Source: Bacteroidales bacterium (GTDB taxonomy: Bacteria; Bacteroidota; Bacteroidia; Bacteroidales; UBA7960). Taken from it: a DNA stretch of 64,000 nucleotides. The notes under the pieces are model-generated. The model was not told the DNA's origin. It searched no databases and was given only the letters and a program-made list of their open reading frames with translations. The stretch lies in contig PWNO01000069.1 of the NCBI GenBank assembly GCA_003557765.1, positions 8,602 to 72,601 of the forward strand, read 5' to 3'. This document shows, piece by piece, positions 33,546 through 41,579 of the stretch (position 1 is its first letter; each line of letters opens with the position of its first letter). A program made the translations under genes and the position numbers.

Positions 33546-33546
33546 A

Positions 33547-33582
33547 ACGCCCCGGGCCCTTAAAGGGACCCGAGGCCTCTTT
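33547..33582. terminator. Bidirectional terminator between convergent genes
   Basis: CGCCCCGGGCCCTT and AAGGGACCCGAGGC form a GC-rich imperfect stem. On the minus strand it is followed by TTTTATTTT, so it best terminates the DUF6132 transcript; on the plus strand a short CTCTTTC follows. Confidence 0.7.
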
Positions 33583-33598
33583 CAGTTAAGCCTGCAGA

Positions 33599-33901
33599 CT
33601 ATGCTGTCTCGTCATCACTGGAATCCATATCTTTGCCTTTCTTAACAAAAAAATCTGGAAGCAAATACCCAAGGATACCACCCCAGGCCATGCTCATGTA
33701 TGGATTTGATGTGATGGCACAACTGCCGGTTCTGCACCCGATGAAATAGAAATACGCATAACCGGCCAAAACACCCACAAGTGTGAATGCGCCCACCACA
33801 TATAAATAACGCCGGCGGGTCACGGAAAACGGAAAATTGCGACGCTTCTCCTTTCGATCCTTTGTGCCTTTAAACATATTGTACGCTTTGTCCTCTTGCA
33901 T
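33599..33901 (-). CDS. DUF6132 family membrane protein
   Basis: 100 aa with a basic N-terminus, one transmembrane segment (about 32-52), then FIGCRTGSCAITSNPYMSMAWGGILGYLL-type sequence, the hallmark GCxxGxCxITSxP of DUF6132, and a second hydrophobic stretch. The two conserved cysteines suggest a redox or metal role in the membrane, but no function is established. It is the last of three minus-strand genes after two thioredoxins (53 nt gap), which supports a thiol-redox context. A Met at residue 9 is an alternative start. Confidence 0.82.
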   Translation of the reverse strand: MQEDKAYNMFKGTKDRKEKRRNFPFSVTRRRYLYVVGAFTLVGVLAGYAYFYFIGCRTGSCAITSNPYMSMAWGGILGYLLPDFFVKKGKDMDSSDDETA

Positions 33902-33954
33902 AACACAGGAATGTTTAATTCAAAGTCCTTGTCAAATTATCAGGTGCCAGCGGA

Positions 33955-34308
33955 CTATTCTACACCGAGCACATCATTAATGCCTTTCTTCAGGGCATCC
34001 TTGGGCAACGCGCCGGTAGCCATCTGTGGCTGGCCTTCCTGTGGAACGAACAAGATGGAAGGAATGCTGCGAATGCCAAACATGGCAGCCAGCTCTTGCT
34101 CCTTCTCTGTGTCGATCTTATAAATGTCAACCTTGCCTTTATATTCTTCAGACAGCTCTTCCATGATGGGAGTCAACGTACGACAAGGCGCGCACCAATC
34201 GGCATAAAAATCAATTACACAAGGCCTGTCACCCGCGAATTTCCACTCCTTGTGGTTCTCAAAATCAAAAACTTTCTCCTTGAATACTTCTTTTGTTAGG
34301 TTTTCCAT
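33955..34308 (-). CDS. Thioredoxin
   Basis: 117-aa cytoplasmic thioredoxin fold. The active site WCAPC lies in FYADWCAPCRTL (about residues 38-44), with the cis-proline in IRSIPS (about 80). It has an N-terminal extension before the fold but no signal peptide. It reduces disulfides in cytoplasmic proteins. It lies 27 nt after the membrane-anchored thioredoxin gene and 53 nt before the DUF6132 gene, so all three are probably one operon. Confidence 0.94.
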   Translation of the reverse strand: MENLTKEVFKEKVFDFENHKEWKFAGDRPCVIDFYADWCAPCRTLTPIMEELSEEYKGKVDIYKIDTEKEQELAAMFGIRSIPSILFVPQEGQPQMATGALPKDALKKGINDVLGVE

Positions 34309-34335
34309 AATTGTTGTGGTGATAAGATTTATAGT

Positions 34336-34785
34336 TTATAAATGGTCTTCAATTGCAGCAAGCAGGGTCTCCTTTTGTTGCACTCCGGTAAAACGTTCTA
34401 CCTCTTGACCATCGCGGAAGATGATTATCGTAGGAATGCTGCGCACACTATAACGCGCCGCCAGATTGCCATAGTCGTCGACGTCCACCTTGGTGATGTC
34501 GGCTACCTGATGAACCTCCGCAGCCAACTCTTCAAGGATCGGGCCCTGTACCCTGCAGGGTGCACACCAGGTTGCCCAAAAATCAACTAAAACCACGCCA
34601 CCGGCAATGGCTTCATCAAAGCGTACATCATCCAGGTGGATAATGTAATCAGATGATGCCCCATGATCCTTAGCGGCAGGTGATACAAATGCACTCACGC
34701 CTGCATGAATCACAAATGCCAGCACCAATACACCCAGAGCAACATAAATAGGTCTTACTTTCGTTTTTTTCCCAGTTTTTGTCAT
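34336..34785 (-). CDS. Membrane-anchored thioredoxin
   Basis: 149 aa from the ATG at 34785 (a TTG at 34806 would add seven residues). A basic start followed by a hydrophobic helix (about 11-36) anchors it, with the thioredoxin domain (about 45-149) outside. WCAPC is in DFWATWCAPCRVQG (near 80) and the cis-proline in VRSIPT. Export suggests a periplasmic reductase or disulfide-exchange role, distinct from the cytoplasmic thioredoxin encoded just downstream. An inverted repeat lies 55 nt upstream. Confidence 0.92.
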   Translation of the reverse strand: MTKTGKKTKVRPIYVALGVLVLAFVIHAGVSAFVSPAAKDHGASSDYIIHLDDVRFDEAIAGGVVLVDFWATWCAPCRVQGPILEELAAEVHQVADITKVDVDDYGNLAARYSVRSIPTIIIFRDGQEVERFTGVQQKETLLAAIEDHL

Positions 34786-34839
34786 CTTGAAACGTTTATT
34801 AAACAAATCAATGAAAAATTAATTAATTAACTCATTTAT

Positions 34840-34872
34840 AATCAAACAAAAAGAATAATAAAATGTTTGATT
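34840..34872. promoter_or_regulatory. 9-bp inverted repeat upstream of the thioredoxin operon
   Basis: AATCAAACA (34840-34848) and TGTTTGATT (34864-34872) are perfect complements with a 15-nt AT-rich spacer. It lies upstream of the minus-strand thioredoxin operon and could be an operator. Confidence 0.4.
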
Positions 34873-35015
34873 ATTTCGTCGCATAAAGATATGTAGATGT
34901 TTTGTTGCGGCAAAATATCGCGGTGTTAAAAATCCGTAAAGAAAAAGCCATGCCGCTGTGGGCATGGCCAATCATTCACTTCCGGCAAATTGATTGTTTA
35001 ATGGATGGTGAATTG

Positions 35016-36002
35016 TTATTCGATGCCGGCGAAGTGTTTCATGAATTGAACCCGCATAAAAGCAGCAGGGTTTTTGGTCATCTTCTGGCTCATTTTGCCG
35101 CGGAAGTCATCAATTTTCTGATAGTTGTGGGTTTCCATCCAGGTTTTAAGCTCCTGGTGGATGGGATCGAGTTGAGTCAAGCCATTTTTATACAGTGTAG
35201 AGCACACCTGGACGGCTTTCGCTCCGGCAAGCAGCTGCTTGACCACTCCTTTGCCATCATGTACACCCGTTGAGGCGCAAAGATCCGTCTGCAGTTGTCC
35301 GGAAAGGATGGCGATCCATCGGAGGCTGAAACTGATCTCTTCCGGGTCACTGTAAAGGTGCGAAGCCTTGATGCGCATCTCATCCACATCGATATCAGGA
35401 TTAAAAAACCTGTTGAACAAGACAATCCCCTTGACGCCGGTCCAACTTAGTTTTTTTACCATGTTGGCTAGACCGCTAAAGTAGGAAGACAGTTTCAGAG
35501 ATACAGGAATATTGACCTCCTTTTTCACTTTTTCTACTATATCAAAATAGATTTTCTCATAGTTCTTGGCTTCGATATCAACGGATGATGGCAACACGAA
35601 CACATTTAGCTCCAGGGCATCTGCCCCTGCTTTTTCAATGTTTTTTGCAAATGCTGGCCATTCCCGGGCAGAGGTGCAATTAATACTCGCGATTACCGGG
35701 ATCGACAGTTTGCTTTTGGCCTCCTGGATCAGGTTGAGGTATTCATCCAGTGTTTGTTCACGCGCATAATTCCGGATATAATCTTCAGCTTCCGTGTAAG
35801 CACTTTGGGTATCTTCATAAGAGAACACCTTGCGCACTTCCACCTTGATTTGCTCTTCAAAAAGAGACTTAAGCACAACGGCGCCTGCACCTCTGGCGTC
35901 GATTTCTTCCAGGTTGTTCAGACTCTTTGTAAGGCCGCTACTGCCTACGATGACAGGGCTGCGCAGGGGCAAGCCCATATAGGTGGTAGATAGATCAATC
36001 AT
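35016..36002 (-). CDS. Dihydroorotate dehydrogenase-like protein
   Basis: 328-aa FMN-type TIM barrel. It opens MIDLSTTYMGLPLRSPVIVGS, the usual start of this DHOD-like branch, with PVIASINC (about 100), the segment ALELNVF, VSLKLSSYF and the C-terminal phosphate-binding LLAGAKAVQVCS. It is close to dihydroorotate dehydrogenase and PreA, but several Bacteroidota have it besides a true PyrD, and the active-site Cys/Ser loop is not clear enough to assign the substrate. It stands alone on the minus strand, divergent from the nucleoside kinase. Confidence 0.85.
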   Translation of the reverse strand: MIDLSTTYMGLPLRSPVIVGSSGLTKSLNNLEEIDARGAGAVVLKSLFEEQIKVEVRKVFSYEDTQSAYTEAEDYIRNYAREQTLDEYLNLIQEAKSKLSIPVIASINCTSAREWPAFAKNIEKAGADALELNVFVLPSSVDIEAKNYEKIYFDIVEKVKKEVNIPVSLKLSSYFSGLANMVKKLSWTGVKGIVLFNRFFNPDIDVDEMRIKASHLYSDPEEISFSLRWIAILSGQLQTDLCASTGVHDGKGVVKQLLAGAKAVQVCSTLYKNGLTQLDPIHQELKTWMETHNYQKIDDFRGKMSQKMTKNPAAFMRVQFMKHFAGIE

Positions 36003-36180
36003 GGATTATGTATTTTTGTGATGGTAAAACGGTGTTTTTACAGAGGCAAACCTACATACATTTTGGCAATTTCACAATAAAAAAATATGGAATCAGCGAT
36101 GGAGTTCCCCTTGTAGTGCTTAAACAAGGTGTTGTGTGGGCAAATTATCAGGAAAACCAAGTTAAAAAACAGGGATTTCG

Positions 36181-36188
36181 TACCTTTG
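36181..36188 (+). promoter_or_regulatory. -7 promoter box (TACCTTTG) of the nucleoside kinase
   Basis: Exact TAnnTTTG match 79 nt upstream of the ATG. No -33 TTG at the usual distance. Confidence 0.4.
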
Positions 36189-36267
36189 TGCGCCCAAAAT
36201 CATTTCAAATAAAAAAAGTAATCTGCATGATTCTTTTCATGCAGTTAAAGGTTATATTTTCCCGCGT

Positions 36268-37803
36268 ATGGCGCAAGATCCTTCCATCTCTATCGTACAC
36301 ACCCACGAGCAACCTGCTGCCTTGCATTACAGCTTCCGCAACCTGATGGAGCCCTTGCTGGTTATATTTAACAAAGCAGCAAGCATGGTATTGCGCAACA
36401 GGGACTTCTATATCGCTTATAGCATTCCCGGCGGCGTTTACGGATATTTTAAGGATTATCATGTCAGTGCACATGACCTGAAGCAGATTGCCGGGCGCAT
36501 CCACCAGATCATTGAACGCGGTGATCATTTCCGGCATCAGGTACTTCCATCTGAAAAAATCAGGCGGTATTTTGAACATACCAACCGCAGCGACATCATC
36601 CAGCTTCTGGAATCCAATCCCGACAATGAACACATCACCGGCTTAAGGCTGGCACAGGTTGATGGTTTTGGCGAGCTGCTGGTAAACCACGTGCAGGAAA
36701 ACCATGACAAGCTGAAGTATTTTAAGTTGCTTCCGTTTCGCGAGGGCTTTTTCCTGGTCGCCGACCATGACTTTTTTTTACGCGCCATGCCCTCGGGGGG
36801 AGAGCAAAGCAAGTATTTCGCCTATTTCGAAGAGGCTGAAGACACCATGAAACATCTCGGGATCGCCAACTTTGCCGAGCTGAATGACGTAATCCGCCAA
36901 CAGCGCCTTCCCGAATTCATCAAACTGGCTGAGGCATGGCAGACCAGACGAATCACACAGATTGCCGACGACATTGCTGGCCACCATAAGCAGCCACGTT
37001 TAATTTTCATAGCTGGCCCTACCAGTTCAGGTAAAACCACCACAGCTAACAGGCTGAAGATTGAATTACAAGTAATGAAAAAAGAGGTGTTGATCCTCTC
37101 GCTCGACAACTATTATTTGCCCCATAGCGTCATACCGGATGATCCCAATACCGGGCTGAAAAACTTTGAGCTGATCACCGCTCTTGACCTCGAACTTTTT
37201 AGGAATAACATTAATGACCTGATGGCAGGCAAGGCGGTCAACCTGCCCAAATACCATTTCGATGGCAAAGGGGCGATCCCCGAAGAAAAAAATACCAGTA
37301 TCACTGATGACACCTATGTCATTGTGGAAGGAATACACGGGCTGAATCCGGATCTATGGAAAGACATGGTGGATGTGGAATCCTACCGCCTCTACGTATC
37401 AGCCCTAAGCACCCTGAACATCCATGATCACCTTCCACTTTCCACATCGGATCATCGCCTGATCCGCAGGCTGGTGAGAGACCACCTTTTCCGGGGCTAC
37501 AGCTTTAACGAAACGATTAAACGTTGGCCGGACGTGATGCGCAATGAGTATCAGAGCATCTTTCCATTCCAGGAAAGTGCCCATGCCATCTTAAACTCGG
37601 CACTGATATACGAACCTGCCGTGTTCTCTCATTATGCACCGGCAGTAGCCTTGCCGGAAAAGGCAGAAAATGAGCAGATCCGCGAAGAGGTTAACAGACT
37701 GAACCGCATCCTCTCGTTACTTATTCCCATCGATCCCAAAGACATCCCACCCACATCGGTCCTGCGCGAATTTATTGGTGGCAGCAGTTTTCAGTATTCT
37801 TAG
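36268..37803 (+). CDS. Nucleoside (uridine) kinase with threonyl-tRNA-synthetase-like N-terminal region
   Basis: 511 aa. The N-terminal third (about 20-200), with FRRHQVLPSEKIRRYFEHTN-like sequence, resembles the second additional domain of threonyl-tRNA synthetase, as in the fused nucleoside kinases of Bacteroidota and Clostridia. The kinase domain begins FIAGPTSSGKTT (Walker A, about 249-257), followed by SLDNYYLPH, NFELITALDLELF, YHFDGKGA and VEGIHGLN. It would phosphorylate uridine or cytidine. I expect relatives to be near 550 aa with a TGS-like start; that part is shortened or lost here, and no in-frame ATG exists upstream. Confidence 0.88.
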   Translation: MAQDPSISIVHTHEQPAALHYSFRNLMEPLLVIFNKAASMVLRNRDFYIAYSIPGGVYGYFKDYHVSAHDLKQIAGRIHQIIERGDHFRHQVLPSEKIRRYFEHTNRSDIIQLLESNPDNEHITGLRLAQVDGFGELLVNHVQENHDKLKYFKLLPFREGFFLVADHDFFLRAMPSGGEQSKYFAYFEEAEDTMKHLGIANFAELNDVIRQQRLPEFIKLAEAWQTRRITQIADDIAGHHKQPRLIFIAGPTSSGKTTTANRLKIELQVMKKEVLILSLDNYYLPHSVIPDDPNTGLKNFELITALDLELFRNNINDLMAGKAVNLPKYHFDGKGAIPEEKNTSITDDTYVIVEGIHGLNPDLWKDMVDVESYRLYVSALSTLNIHDHLPLSTSDHRLIRRLVRDHLFRGYSFNETIKRWPDVMRNEYQSIFPFQESAHAILNSALIYEPAVFSHYAPAVALPEKAENEQIREEVNRLNRILSLLIPIDPKDIPPTSVLREFIGGSSFQYS

Positions 37804-37996
37804 CCACAAAACGCAAGCTGAACGGATTTGTCCTTCGAGGACAGTAATAATCACAAGGCAGAGCAACACTTCAGCTTTGCAAAAAACCAAAAAAAGTGTC
37901 AGGCCATTAAACAAATGTTTACGGTGCTGGTTTTTTTTATATCTTGCGCCCCAATTTAAAACAGAATTGCGCACCCCTAACCAAAAAGATCCTATT

Positions 37997-39229
37997 ATGC
38001 GAAAAATGTTTTTGATGGTCGCATGGCTTGTGGCGACCTCCACTTTGCTGCAGGCAGGTGGTTATGAAGTAAGCCTTCACGGCCAGCGACAAGTTGGCAT
38101 GGGGCTGATTGGCACTTCACTCAGCCTGGATGCCAGTGCAGCCTTTAACAATCCTGGTGCCTTGGCTATGATGCCAGGACAACTCAGTGTGGTTGGCGGA
38201 ATAAACGGTGTTTTTGCCAGCACCGCCTTCCAAATGGAAAAACCATCGGTTTATCAGGCAAAGACCGATAATCCGCTAAGTACACCCTTTCATTTTTACG
38301 CTGCCGGGATGCTGACCGACAGGCTTGCGGCCGGCATTGCAGTCAACACCCCTTATGGCAACAGCCTGGAGTGGGAAGATGCCTGGGCAGGTCGTTTCCT
38401 GATACAGAATATTTCGTTGATGGCGATCACGGTACAACCCACGCTGTCCTTCCGGATCACGGATATGCTTTCTGTTGGTGCCGGCTTTGTATATGCATAC
38501 GGAGCCGTTGACCTTGAGCGGGCACTCCCGATCGAGGGGCCTGACGGCGAAGCGAGGCTCCACATTGAAGGAAGCACGGGCAATTACGGATTTAATGCAG
38601 GCATCCAGTTTGCGCACCCGGCCGGCTTTCAGGCGGGCCTGAGTTATCGCTCGCAGATAGACATGGAGGTAGAAGGCGGCGACGCCTTGTTCTCCAACAT
38701 CCCTTCGTCCCTGTCAACAGCATTTCCGGCAAACAACAAGGTAGACGTCAGCCTTCCCCTGCCGGCAAACCTTGACTTTGGCCTCTCCTACCGAGCCACT
38801 CCGGACCTGCTCGTTGGCATGGCATTACACTATGTCTTTTGGGGAGCATACGATGAGCTGGTATTTGACTTCGAAGAAAACACAGCGAGCCTGCCAGACA
38901 GTTACAATCAACGCGATTACAGCAACACGCTGATCATCAGGGCAGGAGGTGAATACCGGGTCACCCCCGAAATCTACCTGAGAGCTGGTGGCTATTTCGA
39001 CCCCACACCGGTAAACAGCGATTTCTTTTCACCCGAAACACCAAGCCTCGATAACCTGGCCTTCACGGGAGGGGTTTCCTTTTTACCGATACCTGAATTA
39101 AGCATCGACGCCAGCCTGCTTTATATCATTGGCCTGGAGGAAGACATGCGGTACACGCCTGAAAATTTCGGCGGAACCTATTCAACCAGAATTATCATCC
39201 CTGGTATTGGCATCTCCTATCAACTGTAA
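37997..39229 (+). CDS. Outer-membrane transport protein, OmpP1/FadL/TodX family
   Basis: 410 aa with a signal peptide (about 1-20, ending LLQAGG). GYEVSLHGQRQVGMGLIGTSLSLDASAAFNNPGAL is the family's N-terminal hatch, including the NPA-like NNPG; the rest is a 14-strand barrel with repeated glycine/aromatic strands and a C-terminal GIGISYQL. FadL proteins move long-chain fatty acids or other hydrophobic compounds through the outer membrane. The frame extends upstream to 37775 but only from 37997 is a signal peptide formed. It is followed after 22 nt by an SGNH esterase lipoprotein, so the pair likely hydrolyses and imports lipids. Confidence 0.92.
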   Translation: MRKMFLMVAWLVATSTLLQAGGYEVSLHGQRQVGMGLIGTSLSLDASAAFNNPGALAMMPGQLSVVGGINGVFASTAFQMEKPSVYQAKTDNPLSTPFHFYAAGMLTDRLAAGIAVNTPYGNSLEWEDAWAGRFLIQNISLMAITVQPTLSFRITDMLSVGAGFVYAYGAVDLERALPIEGPDGEARLHIEGSTGNYGFNAGIQFAHPAGFQAGLSYRSQIDMEVEGGDALFSNIPSSLSTAFPANNKVDVSLPLPANLDFGLSYRATPDLLVGMALHYVFWGAYDELVFDFEENTASLPDSYNQRDYSNTLIIRAGGEYRVTPEIYLRAGGYFDPTPVNSDFFSPETPSLDNLAFTGGVSFLPIPELSIDASLLYIIGLEEDMRYTPENFGGTYSTRIIIPGIGISYQL

Positions 39230-39251
39230 AATCTTAAAAATTACCATAACC

Positions 39252-40535
39252 ATGAGAAAAACACAAATGATACCACTGATCTTGCTTTTCCTTGGCGGAC
39301 TCCTTATCAGCTGTGATGCCGATATCGACGCATTCAGTCCTGACCCTGGCGAAGCAGATTTCACCACCTTTGTTTCACTGGGCAACTCACTCACGGCTGG
39401 ATTCATGGATGGAGAACTTTACCGTGAAGGGCAACACAACTCACTGGCCAATGTCATGGCCGGGCAATTCATGCACACCGGGCTGGAAGGTTTTAATCAA
39501 CCACTGATGCATGATGACATCGGTTTTGGCAATCGGCTGATCCTGGTAGAAGCAGACGGGCAGCCACTGCCGGTGCCCCAGGGAGGTACACCAAACCCCG
39601 AAAATTATCAAAACATATACAACGCAGCGGGTCCATTCCATAACCTGGGCGTGCCCGGTGCCAGAGTACAGCATCTGCTTTTTGAAGGTTATGCAACACT
39701 CAATCCTTATTATCAAAGGTTCGCCGCCAACATTGCCACCAGCAGCATCATTGGTGATGCCCTTGCACTGAATCCCAGCTTCTTTTCCTTGTGGATTGGA
39801 AACAATGACATTCTGGCCTATGCGCTGGACGGCGGAGAAGGTGAGAACATTTTGCCACCAGATAATTTTGGTGTTGCCTACCAGGCCCTTTTGCAGCAAC
39901 TTACCCAGGGCGGTGCCCTGGGAGTCACGGCCAACATCCCAAACATCACAGAGATCCCGTTTTTTGCCACCGTGCCGTACAATGCCTTGCTATTGACTGA
40001 CCCAAATGTGGTGGCCCTGCTCAATAGCGCGTATGCAGAAGCACCCCACATCAACTTTGAGATTGGCCCCAACCCCCTGGTGGTTTCCGATCCTGATCAC
40101 CTGGCCGGCATTCGCCAGCTGGAAGAGGATGAACTTGTACTGCTCTCCGCACTGAACGGAATCAGCAATGAAGGATGGGGGAGCCAGGTGCCCCTCGGCG
40201 GCGAGTATTATTTGAGCACCAAACAGATCGAACATGTCACCAGCCACGTGGAAGCCTATAACATGATCATCAGCGAAACGGCGAGCAATTTCAACATTGC
40301 CGTGACCGACGTGAATCAGCTGCTGAAAGATGCCGAACCAGGCATCTATTTTGACGCCATCGCCTTTAATACAGATTTCATAAGTGGAGGCGTCTTTTCC
40401 CTGGATGGTATTCACCTGTCGGCCAGAGGATATGCCATCGTAGCCAACGCCTTCATCGAGGCCATCAATAGCCAGTACCAGGCAAGCGTACCGAAGGTGG
40501 CCATTGGCAACTACCCGGGGATCCAGTTCCCATAA
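39252..40535 (+). CDS. SGNH/GDSL hydrolase family lipoprotein
   Basis: 427 aa; lipoprotein signal ending LLISC (Cys21). SGNH blocks are visible: block I FVSLGNSLTAGF (about 39-50) with the nucleophilic Ser, block III WIGNNDIL (about 180) with the Asn, and block V DGIHLSARGYAIVAN (about 390-404) with the Asp-His pair. Members are esterases or lipases acting on acyl esters; this one is anchored in the envelope. Its start 22 nt after the FadL-type porin gene and the strong terminator after both genes mark a two-gene operon for hydrophobic substrates. Confidence 0.9.
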   Translation: MRKTQMIPLILLFLGGLLISCDADIDAFSPDPGEADFTTFVSLGNSLTAGFMDGELYREGQHNSLANVMAGQFMHTGLEGFNQPLMHDDIGFGNRLILVEADGQPLPVPQGGTPNPENYQNIYNAAGPFHNLGVPGARVQHLLFEGYATLNPYYQRFAANIATSSIIGDALALNPSFFSLWIGNNDILAYALDGGEGENILPPDNFGVAYQALLQQLTQGGALGVTANIPNITEIPFFATVPYNALLLTDPNVVALLNSAYAEAPHINFEIGPNPLVVSDPDHLAGIRQLEEDELVLLSALNGISNEGWGSQVPLGGEYYLSTKQIEHVTSHVEAYNMIISETASNFNIAVTDVNQLLKDAEPGIYFDAIAFNTDFISGGVFSLDGIHLSARGYAIVANAFIEAINSQYQASVPKVAIGNYPGIQFP

Positions 40536-40555
40536 CTTTTTCCGCCGGAAAGACC

Positions 40556-40584
40556 AGGTGCTGTCCCTGCTGACATCAAACCCC
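40556..40584. repeat. Dispersed 28-bp repeat, copy 1
   Basis: The segment containing gtgctgtccctgct ... tcaaaccc matches 60475-60503 with about three differences. Both copies lie just after the 3' end of a gene. Origin unknown. Confidence 0.65.
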
Positions 40585-40612
40585 GTTTACACTCAAAGTT
40601 CGGCGCACAAAA

Positions 40613-40656
40613 AACCCCGGATGCGGCTTTTGCACTTAAAAGCTGTATCCGGGGTT
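40613..40656. terminator. Strong bidirectional terminator
   Basis: A 19-bp stem with arms 40613-40631 (AACCCCGGATGCGGCTTTT) and 40638-40656, two G-U pairs and a 6-nt loop. It is flanked by A-rich sequence on the left and TTATTTAT on the right, so it can stop both the esterase operon and the convergent nitroreductase transcript. Confidence 0.9.
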
Positions 40657-40672
40657 ATTTATGGCCAAGGGG

Positions 40673-41431
40673 TTATTCCTCGTTATTCATAAACCCTTGG
40701 TCTTCGATGGCATCAAGGAACACCTTGCTGAAATGGACGTTGTCCTTTTTGGTGTACCGTTTAAAGGTGAATATCTGGGCCAGGTTTTCCAGCTGGTTTT
40801 CTTCAATCAGTTTGCCCGTAAGCGGCAGACTTTCCTTGTACTTGTATATGCGGTCAATGTCCTCAGATGAATAATCCTTGTAAATTTCCTGATGCACCAC
40901 GCCTTCGGCAGGAAGCCTGTCGACCTGCTCCGGATCTTCATTGGGGTAACCCACCACGACAGTGGTTACAGGTACCACCCCTTCAGGGAGATCAAAAAAG
41001 TCAATGAGCTTATCAGCCTGGTAGATAGTCGGCCCGAGGTAACATATGCCCAGACCGTGCGCCTCTGCAGCCACACATACGTTTTGTGCCACAAGCAAGG
41101 CATCAATGGCGGCAGTGAAGAATGACAAGAAGTTGTCATAGCCCGGGTCGGCATCGCGCTGCCTGCACCACTTGTTGAAACGATTAAAGTCTGCGCAAAA
41201 GGTAAGAGTCACAGGCGCCTGTTCAACCATCTGCTGGCCAAAATGCAACTTGCACAACTCCTTTCGTCGTTGCGCATCTTTGGTCACAATGACAGAATAG
41301 ACCTGCATGTTGCCGGTGGTAGAGGCACGAAAGCCTGCTTCCAGGATCTCATCCAGGATATGATCATCGATGGGGTCGGTCTTGTAATTGCGGATGGTCT
41401 TATGGTTTAGCAATGTCTTGATGGTTTCCAT
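40673..41431 (-). CDS. Nitroreductase family protein (NfsA/FRase I-like)
   Basis: 252-aa FMN oxidoreductase. It begins TIKTLLNHKTIRNYK, the RSxRxF-like FMN-binding start, followed by RASTTGNMQVYSVIVTKD (about 35-52), AQNVCVAAEAHGLGICYLG (about 120-138) and VVGYPNED, all typical of the NfsA branch. It would reduce nitroaromatics, quinones or flavins with NADPH. The C-terminal region (about 170-250) is the longer tail of this branch. It is monocistronic and convergent with the esterase operon. Confidence 0.92.
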   Translation of the reverse strand: METIKTLLNHKTIRNYKTDPIDDHILDEILEAGFRASTTGNMQVYSVIVTKDAQRRKELCKLHFGQQMVEQAPVTLTFCADFNRFNKWCRQRDADPGYDNFLSFFTAAIDALLVAQNVCVAAEAHGLGICYLGPTIYQADKLIDFFDLPEGVVPVTTVVVGYPNEDPEQVDRLPAEGVVHQEIYKDYSSEDIDRIYKYKESLPLTGKLIEENQLENLAQIFTFKRYTKKDNVHFSKVFLDAIEDQGFMNNEE

Positions 41432-41579
41432 AAAGTAGCGTTTTCAGTTTTCGATCGGTGTTGTTTGGCAGCAAAAGTAAGGGTTTATTGCTGTCTTTAC
41501 AAATACCGCATCAGGATTGTGGGAGGAATACTTCACACAGCTGTCCGGATCATCAGGGGGAGGTCGTTCTGCGGTTGTT

